In this document: positions 48,367-58,119 of the stretch, in pieces
How positions within the stretch are numbered: the stretch's first letter is position 1
How the letters are laid out: each line of letters begins with the position of its first letter
Assembly (NCBI GenBank): GCA_018343915.1
Contig: JABRWF010000002.1
Location: 1,302,001 to 1,366,000, forward strand
Reading direction: 5' to 3'
From: Agroathelia rolfsii
Lineage: Eukaryota; Basidiomycota; Agaricomycetes; Amylocorticiales; Amylocorticiaceae
DNA: 64,000 nt
Program-made: the position numbers and the translations under genes
The notes under the pieces: generated by a model
Seen by the model: only the letters and a program-made list of their open reading frames with translations
The model's database searches: none
Told to the model about the DNA's origin: nothing

Positions 48367-50436
48367 CTAGAAATCTAACTGGAGCATGTCACGAGCTGCT
48401 GGAGAAGTAAAATAGTCGACACGAGTAACCATTTTGCGTACTACTTGCGGAACACGTTGCGACGATGTTGAAAAGATGCAGGTAGTACGATCTGACGAGA
48501 TGCGGCTCCGCGTGTGCATTCGAGGATCCACACTAAAGAGATCCTCCTCATAGGGTGATGCGGAGGATGCGGGAGAGGGCGAATCTAGGAAATTGGGCGA
48601 ATATGAGCGAGGAAGTGCGATTGCGGGAGATTGCGGGGTGCAAATTTCAGACACGCTCGACACTGAGCCTTCGGAAAAAAGTCGATTAGAAAGGTCAGAA
48701 GTAAATGACGATGAGTGTGAAAACGGAGAAGAGGGCGGTGACGTAGGCGCTAATGATTCACTGGAAGAAAATGGAGAGCCAACGACATTGGTAGGTGACA
48801 TAGGAATGCAAGATGCGTGGTGGACGATGCCCACGGCTAAGACGCGCTTGGAAGAATCAGCAATTTCCCTATTTTCAGCGTGAGATGTCGCAGAGCAGAC
48901 CTCAGCGAGAGACATGAGCGATGAAGAGAATTCAGATTCAGTATTAGTAATTCGCCTTCTTTTGGCAGGTGGAGGGGTCCAATCTTCATCTGAAGAAGTC
49001 AAGACGATAGGCTGTAGAGATTCAAAGGCTTGTGAAAATGACCGTGAGTTTGGGGAAGATGATACACGTATAAAAGGAGCTGGTTGCAGGGTGTCAGTTC
49101 TGCGATGATGACACAGATCAAAACCCTTGAATGATATTCCAATATCTGTTGCTGGACTAGACTCATTTTCTTGATCAAAAGTGGAATGTGCGATCATAAG
49201 TAACGGGTTAAGTGTTGCCGACACAAGTCCGGTTTCTAGGGTTTTGCAACCTTGCAGAAATGATATATTTGCTCGTCGTTGATGGAGTCCGGAGGCCAAA
49301 GTGGGCTTCGGTTTCGAGGTATGTGAAGGTAAAAGAAAGCCATGTGGATGCCAATCAAGCAAAAATGAGTCAAGTGCACCAATACATTGAGAGTCCAGCG
49401 TGCTGTCTCTGTCCCCAGACTGCGGAATAAAATTATTCGTCTGCATTTCAAGTAAGCCAACAGAGAGCAAGAAAAATAAAGTCTCTCGTACAGGTGGACT
49501 TTGAGCTTGGGAAGCGTGCGTAATATCTTCATCGGTATCATGACGGTCTTTTTCGTCCGAAAGGTCTGAATCATCATGTAGTAAATAACGCGGTCGATGA
49601 TGTATAGTCTGTCCATCACGTTTAGCACGAGCACGACGGTTCTGGAACTGAGTATTACAGTTAGTCAGAGACGAGATTAATAGAGAAGAGAGTGAATTAC
49701 CCAATTATGAATTTGTATGTACTTCATGCCAGTTTTCCGAGCCAATGTTTCTTTTGTCTGTCGGCTGGGGAAACTCTCATTGCTAAAATAACGCTCGAGG
49801 AGAGGACGAAAATTCTGAAGTCTATCTATTAACCAAAGTCCTCAGACTTATAGAGCGACGACCGCTTACATTTTGGAAGGAACCGCTAGATCTGCTGTAA
49901 CCCTGATTTTCCTGGCCCGATTCTATTGCATGACAGGCGTGCAACCTCTCAGCAAGACTTATAGTTTGGCTCAAGCAGTCCTCGACTCCCTTCAAATACC
50001 TCTGTCGATAAAGTTTTGCTCGAAGCCCATAAAAATCGTCATTCGAGGGATTGTTGACTCTCGAGTGTGGCAACATAGCTAAACGAGGCGAAGTGTTCCA
50101 GTGGTCTATGGCAACTTGCTGTAGTTTCGCAACGTAGCTTCCATAGGTGTTAGATAAGCGATCGACTATAGCAGGGGGAAGGCCAATGTCTACGAGTCTT
50201 TCACGTATCGGCGGGGCATCAGGTAAGGGAGGAGGAGGGCGCTTTGGCACCTCTGTTCGTGGTTGATGATCGACTATGGGCCTCTTGTACTTTTCTGCCA
50301 TGGCACTAGCCAGCTGCTGAAAATGGCCAAGAGATTCTATCATAGACATGGTGCTGAGGCAAGTAGAATGGTTCAGTGAAACTGCAATCGGTCGCTGCAA
50401 CAGGCCCGGCTGTTCGCCGGACCATTGTTCGCCCAT
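48367..50436 (-). CDS. HD2: Mating-type homeodomain transcription factor HD2
   Basis: Join 50436-49870, 49814-49701, 49647-48367 (653 aa). The homeodomain spans about 188-240: FRPLLERYFSNESFPSRQ, LARKTGMKYIQIHNW and FQNRRARAKRDG. Its recognition helix has the canonical WF-N-R (W227, F228, N230, R232), so it should bind DNA. An intron splits it exactly between Trp and Phe. The N-terminal 190 residues, with helices such as SNTYGSYVAKLQQVAIDHW, correspond to the region that decides partner recognition. The C-terminal 410 residues are Ser/Pro/acidic and contain PPAKRRRI, a likely nuclear localisation signal. HD2 pairs with HD1 from a different allele after mating to switch on dikaryotic growth. 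The gene is divergent from HD1 with 76 bp between starts. Confidence 0.93.
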
Positions 50437-50512
50437 CTTAGCTATTACTTAATCGGAGCTTAAACTGCCCACCTATAAACTCGTCAATACTTCCGTGACA
50501 TGTTCAACACTC
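50437..50512. promoter_or_regulatory. Shared 76-bp promoter between HD2 and HD1
   Basis: Only 76 bp separate the two start codons. A TATAAA lies at 50474-50479 on the plus strand, 34 bp before the HD1 ATG, so 5' leaders must be very short or transcription must start inside the opposite gene. Regulatory sites for both genes probably lie here and within the coding regions. Confidence 0.5.
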
Positions 50513-52647
50513 ATGGCTACCCTAACCTCTATACGCGAGCGCTTGAGCACATCCGTTGATTCCCTTTTAGAAGCTATCTCTCATGGAGCAACTGCTCTTG
50601 AGACTTACAACCTGGGCTGGGAAGCCCTACTTCATGATATCGACTCTGCCCTCGTGGACCAAGCCATCGACGACGACACTGCTGCTCTCATTGCCTCTGT
50701 TTCCCTAACCGTACATCACATAGTCAGCTCTTTTCACGAGATGGAAAGAGAAACATCCAAATCTCGGGAGTCATTAATACAAGAACTTGATCAGATTATT
50801 CCTGTTTCTCACTCGTGCGCCACATTTAACTCATCCGAAGATGAACCTGTCATATCTTCTGCGTCATATCGTCAACTTAGTTCCCATATCTCCCTTTCAT
50901 CCAAAGCCGTTCTGTATAAGTGGCTTCTCCGTCATGTTAATAATCCCTATCCATCGAAAAAGGAACTCGTGCACTTGTCAGCTGTATCGAAAACATCCGC
51001 ACCAAAAATAGCTTCATTCTTCAAGAAGATTCGTGAACAATCCGGATGGAATAACCTCGTATGCAAGTCTTTTGGACGTAATCGCGCCGCAGCCATTTCC
51101 TTCGCCACACAAGTGTTTGCTTATGAGCAATACGACGAAGATTCAAATACCTTCAAAATAATCAACGGAGCCAACCGTGTCACTAGCTTCCTAGATCCTA
51201 GCTTGTGCAAAAAGTTCTTAGACTATCGAGCTCTCGTCTCAGCATGCTATAAGAGGGATTGTCAACCCTCTACATCGAAAAGTAATCGTGCGATCAAGCC
51301 AGTTGACATGGATTCCGAACATTTATCAAACGCTATCAATGTGCACTGTGATGATCATGACCAACTGGACTCTCTAAACCCGCCAATTGCTAGACTAGGC
51401 GGGGTACCAGATATCTTACAGTTGAATCATGCGCCAGTGAACGCCTCCACTTCACAGTTCGATTATATCACAGATATTCGCCCGACACGAACACGGTCAA
51501 GGAAGCGCCGCTATCCATCCACGACATATGATAACACGTCAGACAGCACATGCTCTACAACAGACGAATCAGATTTTTCAAGACCTGAGGACCATGGGAA
51601 GCCATATAAGCGAACCAGGTGATCTTGATAATTACGATGTGTCCTATATATAACTGACTATGCAACAAGGATAACTACTACGACTGACGGGCACTCAAGA
51701 CACCCAGTAGACCCTATCGACTCGTACGTTTCCTTGTTGTTGCTACTGATCACTTGGCTCAAACTGTGTATTACAGAGGTTCCGCCTTTAAAGCTCCCAC
51801 CTCTCAACGATGTCACCAACCAACTGCCCTTGGTCTGCTCAACTCGCGTTCCATGAGTAGTCTGCACGATCCGGCAGCACCTCACATTCGCGTTCGCCGT
51901 AATTCTGAGTCCGCTTCAACAACGCCCTGGCCTACCCCTCAATATCAGCCTCCGTTGCCGTATTCATCAACTTTCAAATCGTTCTCTGGCCCCATTCCAT
52001 TCACTAACGAAGCGATATGCTCACCTACTTCGACAAATGCCGATTTGTTGACCACAGATCACCCTATTTTGAACAACAATGCCGATCTTTTTGACTTCAC
52101 TCTTCCTACTGAAGAGGCTCGAGCTGCTCTACATCGACCGTTAGATACTAATGTGGATGTTATACCATTCTCGCCAAATATTTTTGATGGCAACGCTTAC
52201 ACCGAGAGCGCTTGGGCTCTTGATCAGCCTCAGGTTTATTCGGAGCAAGATTGGAGTTCGATTGCAAAATGTTAGTGGCGTTTCTGCATTACATCAGTTG
52301 TATCTGACATTTCTCTAGATTTCACACATGTATCTAATACGGAACCTAAGTTCGCCGCTGTTTCGTTGTCGTTACCTTCATCTGAATCCGTATCCGTGTG
52401 TAATGCATCCTTGAAGACCATTCCATCAGCAGAGGAGGAGTCTTGGGACATATTCTCCCAGTGGATGCAACCTCTAAACGCCCCACTCTTTACATCTACA
52501 CCACCAACCGAATTGTTCACTACCGATGTAAATCTAAAATCCCTACAGGCTCATCCATCCATCCTGTCCATTCTGGAACAGTCTTTATCCCTATCTGTTC
52601 CTTCGGGACCTTTCAACGCTAACAGTCCTGGTCTTTTGCTTGCGTAG
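50513..52647 (+). CDS. HD1: Mating-type homeodomain protein HD1 with degenerate DNA-recognition helix
   Basis: Join 50513-51618, 51777-52270, 52319-52647 (642 aa). An upstream in-frame GTG at 50495 is not used as the start. The N-terminal 120 residues are helical (LSTSVDSLLEAISHG, SVSLTVHHIVSSFHEME) and fit the dimerisation and specificity region. A TALE-type homeodomain follows at about 128-179: KAVLYKWLLRHVNNPYPSKK then KIASFFKKIREQSGW. The PYPS loop and terminal SGW are typical of HD1, but the WFxNxR core is FFKKIR: Trp to Phe169 and the DNA-contacting Asn to Lys172. RTRSRKRRYPS and KPYKRTR are likely nuclear signals. The C-terminal half is Ser/Thr/Pro-rich with acidic patches, suiting an activation domain. 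The second and third exons are joined by frame and consensus. Confidence 0.88.
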
Positions 52648-53361
52648 TCAATCGTTTAAGCACATTGGTTTGGTTCTGGGTAATTACTCATGCCTCAGGA
52701 TTCGAGGCCTACGTCACATGAATCCATCTGTTTTGCATATCTTTATCACATAATTTAGTATATTGTAATTTGGATTTCACAGTGAGTGACATATACCCAC
52801 ATATGCTTTACCCTGATTCTTGTACTGCTCTGATATCATGTAGTCGTATTCCAAATTAAAAAAAAAAAATAACCTGTCAATCGATAATATAACCCGTTTG
52901 TCCCTAATATCAGAGTAATAAGATCTCGACTTTACATGGCGACTTTGCATGGCAGCTCCGATCAAGAAGTGCAGGCTTGATATTCATATCTATACCCAAT
53001 TCTGAACCAACTGTTAACACACCTTCATTAGCTTCATTCGGTGAGTTTATCTAGCCTCCACCCGTTCAATCGACATATGTTCGATTTCGACCCATCAATC
53101 GAAATCGAAAGCGTGAAGCAAGATTGAGACCTTTTAGAGATTGACGTCGTCCCGCTATGTCTTGATATTGTACCTACTTCGTTCCTTTTTCTCTTCGTGA
53201 AAATTTCGTTATCATTTTGGTATATATAGTTGTAGATTTTACTCGTTGTACACTATGCGTTTGTAACCCTACCACGTACAGTGTGTCATACGAATTAGGC
53301 TGCGTGCGTGTCGGATCTTAACACAGCTATAAGCCAAATCCACATCTGGTACATCTCTACA
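52648..53361. other. AT-rich intergenic region beside HD1
   Basis: 714 bp with a poly(A) tract near 52858 and no open frame with coding character. Neither MIP nor another HD gene is present here. Confidence 0.4.
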
Positions 53362-54234
53362 TTAATTTGCGATATAAACACGTGTGTACGCCCATTCATT
53401 CCAGTTCTCAACAACACTTTCAGCTATAAATGTGTAACGTCAGCCCTGGATATAAAATAACTACCCTTGAGATCTGCATCCTTCCGTATCCGTTACATTT
53501 TCCCTTGTTCTGCACGACAGTCCTCGCCAATAAGATGTGCGGGTCCAATAACTACAATATTACGATATGTCCCCGGTTCAGGTAGGCCTGAGCTCCTTTC
53601 CCGGCCGTCCGCGAGGACGGCTTCGCCAGGACCGTCCACAGTTATTTTCCACTCCCATCCGGCATAGCGGGATATTATGAGTTCCAAGCCGTACTTATCT
53701 TCACAAATCTGGGGAAGGAGATAACTGTACAATGGTTTGCACACCAGATGCAGCGCATTATGGGAGGATCTAGTGACTCCAACGGTAGTTACAGCGACTA
53801 GCTTGGGACGTGGCGAGGGCATAGTAGTTACCATGTTCAGTATTGAAGATGTAACGAGATTGGGAGGGGTTGTGGTTGCGTCCTGCGTTAGGCTGAATGA
53901 TGGAAGCCCCGAGTTTAGTGCCGTTGAGTACGAGTATGTTGTCGGCATATGCACATACCGACTTTGAAAATGCACATGTCGACGGGACTCGCCTCGTTAC
54001 CGAAAACTGCTGCTTACGACCAGGTATTTGCGACTTGCCCTCGTACAAGAGCATCTCCTTTGACAATCTGGACCTTTCCAGACTTGATGAAAGTTTTTAT
54101 GTCTATTTTCTATTTTCTATTTTTTTTTTACATTTAGCATCGTTCGACTAAAGAGACCAAAAACACTTACTTAGGAGGCGCAGTGCAGTAAAGTATCCAA
54201 TGCTCTTCGAAATACCAAACGCAAGGACCTTCAT
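53362..54234 (-). pseudogene. Decayed copy of the NAD(P)-binding gene
   Basis: This region aligns along its length with the intact gene at 55699-56641, same strand. The start (MKVLAFGISKSIGYF) and the long third-exon segment from about 53870 down (SSILNMVTTMPSPRPKLVAV to GPAHLIGEDCRAEQG) are still readable. It is broken: the first part of exon 2 is deleted and replaced by an A/T-rich stretch; TGGTCGTAA gives a stop where the intact gene has CAA; and ATGTAA occurs where the intact copy has ATGTAC. The last codons are also shifted. It was probably non-functional soon after duplication. Confidence 0.88.
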
Positions 54235-54698
54235 CTTCTTGAGATCTAGAGAAGCAAGTTTGATGTGAATATTTGAGAGGGTATGTATCCAGAGGAGGTG
54301 TCTGACTTATTGACCTAACGGCTGCGAGACATGCCATTTCATATCTATGGTCATCCAAAGCCACTCGTTAAGGGCAGATTAGCTGGAATGGACATATCTA
54401 TGGCAAGAAAAGATTTGAAAGCATTCGCGCTATCACACATATGTGATGCTTGGTTATCATATGCATCATGTGGTGCAATACTAGTAGTGATGGTAGTGAC
54501 TTGTGCAATATTGATGACAATGTTGATGACTGTGGCATCGCTGAAGCTGAATGTCGACATGTTGTTCATTCTTAGCGTATGAAGTCATTGAGACAATCAA
54601 GGCTGCGAGTCAACAGCTAAAGTGAACTAGGAAAAAATTCATGTTTCCTTTAGGCAGACTCCGACTCTCACTGACACTTACTTGATATGACGTGTCCA

Positions 54699-55092
54699 GG
54701 AGGTCAGGCCGGCGCTGCAACGGCAAGAGAAGCAATGTGAAGACAGAGGTTGGGGGTGGAGGGGTGCTGCTGGTGTAGCCCGGCTATCCCGGCAGGCACC
54801 GCTCGAGTTGCAGGCGAGAAGGTATGGAGCATCGAGAAGGTATCTCGACACCCCCCTGACCAACTACCTGCGCTGGTGAACCTACTAGGGGAGGTGGGTG
54901 GGTTGAGCACAACTCAACGCTGACTGTATGCGCTATGCTCTTAGCTGTCAGAGAACAAGCCATGAACTGTGCAGCCAAACTCCGCTCCGCGGAGTCTGGA
55001 GCCTGATGTCTCTGGCCTGTCCTCCCAATGCCAATGCTGAATCCTCAGCCTAGGCCTCAACCTCGCAAGCTCGGAATCGGATTCGGCGACAC
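54699..55092 (-). repeat. Dispersed repeat, copy 2 (394 bp)
   Basis: It is the inverse-oriented counterpart of 10158-10523. It is slightly longer because of an internal duplication of the ATACCTTCTCG block and extra bases near the GTGTCGCC end. It sits between the decayed NAD(P)-binding copy and the UTP4 fragment; the corresponding place in the intact duplicate lacks it, so it inserted after the duplication. Confidence 0.85.
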
Positions 55093-55131
55093 TGCACCTA
55101 TGCACCGCATCATCTAATGCTACGCTTGGAA

Positions 55132-55500
55132 ATGATTGAGTAGGCGCAAATTGGAAATAATACAGGTACAGCTTGAATAATGCTCTGCGTTGTCTGCACA
55201 AGCTTTCCCCCCCTCGAGTGTGACTATACCTGGGCTTATGGAGTGCAGGTGGCAAATCCGCAAACACATCTATCAATGTATAATAACTACTTGAACTTGG
55301 CCGCCTTCGTCATCAATATTACTATTGTCGTCGGATTTGGTATCATCTTCATTTCCATGTCGATGTTTGCATCGCCGTTTACCTCCTTTTCATTATTATA
55401 TGTGTATGTTTTCATTGGGAGTACGACGTGGTCGCTGGAGAGTCTAGATGGGCGATAACACTAGTAATATTTTAACTGAGGTCCAGGATTTTTTGCATAC
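55132..55500 (-). pseudogene. Pseudogene fragment of the UTP4 3' end
   Basis: 55132-55285 matches 58041-58190 (the last codons and 3' flank of UTP4), for instance ACAGCTTGAATAATG, CTGCGTTGTCTG and CAAACACATC. 55295-55500 matches about 58755-58990, an internal acidic segment. The roughly 570 bp between these two blocks in UTP4 are missing, and frames are broken by many substitutions. It is a truncated duplicate, not a gene. Confidence 0.85.
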
Positions 55501-55698
55501 CAGGTGTATGCCTTTTCCTACCCCAATGATACATTTACATCTTACCAATGACTACTTTTATTCATCGTATCCTTTGTATCGCAGATTTTTCCAAGGATTC
55601 CTTATTTTCATTATACTCGATTCAGTATCTTCGCTTATCACTACAGAAACAATACATGGTATATAAAATAGTCTGATCCAAATCCATGAGTATCTTCG

Positions 55699-56641
55699 TC
55701 AATTTGCGATATGAACACGTGTGCGAGCCCATTCGTTCCAATTCTTAGCAACGTCCTCAGCTATAAAATGCGCAACGTCGGCTCTGGATATGGAATAGCT
55801 ACCCTTGAGATCTGCATCCTTCCGTGTCCTGTACATTTTCCCTTGATCTGCACGACAGCTCTCGCCAATGAAAAATGCGGGCCTAATAATCACGATATCA
55901 CGGTATGTACCCGGCGCAGGCAGGCCTTCACTCCTGTCCCAACCGTTAGGAAGGATTACTTCGCCAGGACCGTCTACAGTAGCATCCCACTCCCATCCAG
56001 CACAGTGGGCTAGTATGCGTTCCACACCACGCTTGTCCTCATGAGGCTGAGGGAGAAGATAACTGTACAATGGTTTCCAAGCCAGAGGTAGCGCGTTATG
56101 AGAAGATTTAGTGAGGCCGGTGGATGTTATGGCGATCAACTTGGGACGTGGTGAAGGCATAGTAGTGACCACGTTCAGTATCGAAGATGTAACAAGATTG
56201 GGAGGCGTTACGATTGCGCCTCGTGTTAGGTTAAATGAAGGAGTGCCACCTAATGAAAATTCTGAGTTCAGTGCCATTGAATACGAGCATTTTATTGGCA
56301 TATGAGCATACCAACTGTGAAAATGCACATGTCGACGGGGCTCGCCTCGTTGCCGAAAGCTGCTGCTTGCGACCAGGCATTTGCGACTTGCTCTCGCACA
56401 AGAGCGTCTCCTTTGACAATATGTGCCTTTCCAGACTTGATGAAAGGAAGAACATCTTGGTCGTTATCGAAGACTTCTGGTTTGCGCAGAAGGTAAATGA
56501 CTGTATTCCCCTTTCCTGAATTTGTTTAGACTTGGTATCATTGGATATTTTCACTCAAAGAGATCCAAAGCACTTACTTAGGAGGCGTAATGCAGCAAGG
56601 TATCCAATGTTTTTCGAAGCACCAAATGCAAGGACTTTCAT
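55699..56641 (-). CDS. NAD(P)-binding Rossmann-fold (NmrA/epimerase-like) protein
   Basis: Join 56641-56578, 56515-56312, 56249-55699 (272 aa). It begins [21 protein letters not shown], a dinucleotide site of the GxSxxIG type, then GNTVIYLLRKPEVF, SGKAHIVKGDALV, MCIFTVGGTPSFNLTRGA, SSILNVVTTMPSPRPKLIAI, GTYRDIVIIRPAFFIGE and a C-terminal SYSISRADVAHFIAEDV typical of NmrA/atypical SDR proteins. The classical Tyr-x3-Lys pair is not obvious, so it may be a redox sensor or a reductase. No targeting signal is seen. The intact frame contrasts with the broken copy at 53362-54234. The substrate is unknown. Confidence 0.85.
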
Positions 56642-57264
56642 CTTCAAAAAAGTGTAGAAGAATGAGTTTGATGAGGATATTTGAGCGGGTGTATGTCCAG
56701 AGGAAGTGTCTGACTTATTGACCTAACGGTTGCAGGATATGCGAATTTATACTGATGGACATCTAAAACCGTTTACTCAGGGAATCGGTTTGAAATGGCT
56801 ATGACTCGACTGAGGCGATGCAAATTGGCAGAGGCCTCCTAAGAGCTCGCCGATACTGCATACGTGTTTTACTCTGGCCATCATAACGCAGTAGTGGCGG
56901 TGGTGGTTTACGGTGATTTATGCAATGTTGATGACCGTAACGAAAGGTGGCGCCGCCGATCGGCGTGCCGAAGAAAGGTGTCGACGCGTTGTTTATTTGC
57001 TACGTGTAAAGTCCATGAGATCATCAAGTCTGCGATTTCAGCAAATAAGATGAACCAGGAAAAAAATACGTCTTAATGGCTACTTGTAGCAGGAATACAA
57101 CTGCAGTTCCAAATGGGTTACTAATATCCAGTACCCTCGGAATTAAATATTGCGACTTCTGGAGCTCATAGATTCAGAAGTCTCAGAGGGAAAAAAAGAC
57201 AAGTGACAAGGTCAGCAATAACATACCACGTAGAGGAAATTAGAGAGGGAAAAACACAATATTA

Positions 57265-57961
57265 CAGTATATGCCAAAAGTCTGTCACGGTTTGGGTTCA
57301 CCCACTTCCGCCTCGATTTGCTTCAAACAAACATTCAGATAGCATGTCTTGAGTATTATAAGAAAGCCTGCAATGTCATATTTAAAAAATATCTTGTCGT
57401 TCGACATTAATGTGCAAATTGGTCAGATTATAAAAAAACCAGCTCTGTGAATTCAAGCTATTTTGATACATAAGTATTTTTACTGTAAACTAGACCTATA
57501 ATACATCGGAATCAAAAAATGTTTTGCATGAATTGACTAGTTGGATGATGTGCTAGAAATCCCGCAAGTTGGTTATGTTGACGGTGTTTTGGCAGGAAAG
57601 ACCGAAAACACTGTCAAAACACTGCCAAAGTGGCCAACTTGCAGAATTTCTAGCACATCATCCAGCTAGTCAATTCATTCAAACCATTTATTGATTTCAA
57701 TGAATTTTAGGGCTATTTTACAGCAAAATTACCAACTTTTGAAAATAATTTAGATCTACAGAGTTAGGTTTTGGCAGCTTTGGCAGTAATAGTGAATCTT
57801 GTACATTAACGGCCAGCCAACAAATTTTTTTAGAATTGAATGTTACAGGCTCATAGGGAGTGCTCTGAACGATCTACATGAATTTTTATCTGCGACAAAA
57901 CAATGTGGAAATGGGCGAAATGTAGAAAATAAAAAGCGTGACAGACTTTTGGCGCACACTG
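57265..57961. mobile_element. 697-bp foldback MITE with TA target duplication (Tc1/mariner-like)
   Basis: The ends are CAGTATATGCCAAAAGTCTG and the inverted CAGTGTGCGCCAAAAGTCTG, each followed by TCACG and flanked by TA at 57263-57264 and 57962-57963. Inverted similarity continues inward from both ends to a centre near 57605: the arms share the near-identical GAATTGACTAG, GGATGATGTGCTAGAAAT and GCAAGTTGG blocks. It has no transposase frame, so it must have been moved in trans. The TA duplication and the termini suggest a Tc1/mariner source. It lies downstream of UTP4 and upstream of the NAD(P)-binding gene. Confidence 0.85.
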
Positions 57962-58119
57962 TACAATATCACCCGTATGCATGTTCTTCTGCCAGCGAGC
58001 TACGCATCTGACAAGGTCGTCCAGTCACACACTCGTAGATAATCGAGTAGGTACAATTGGAAAGACTACAGATACAGCTTGAATAATGTACTGCGTTGTC
58101 TGTGTGAGCTAATTTCCTC

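Noticed and set aside
51754..52275. Separate small gene downstream of HD1
   Set aside because: A GTGATC donor at 51619 and a TTACAG acceptor at 51776 join it in phase to HD1, and its Ser/Pro-rich composition suits an HD1 C-terminus.
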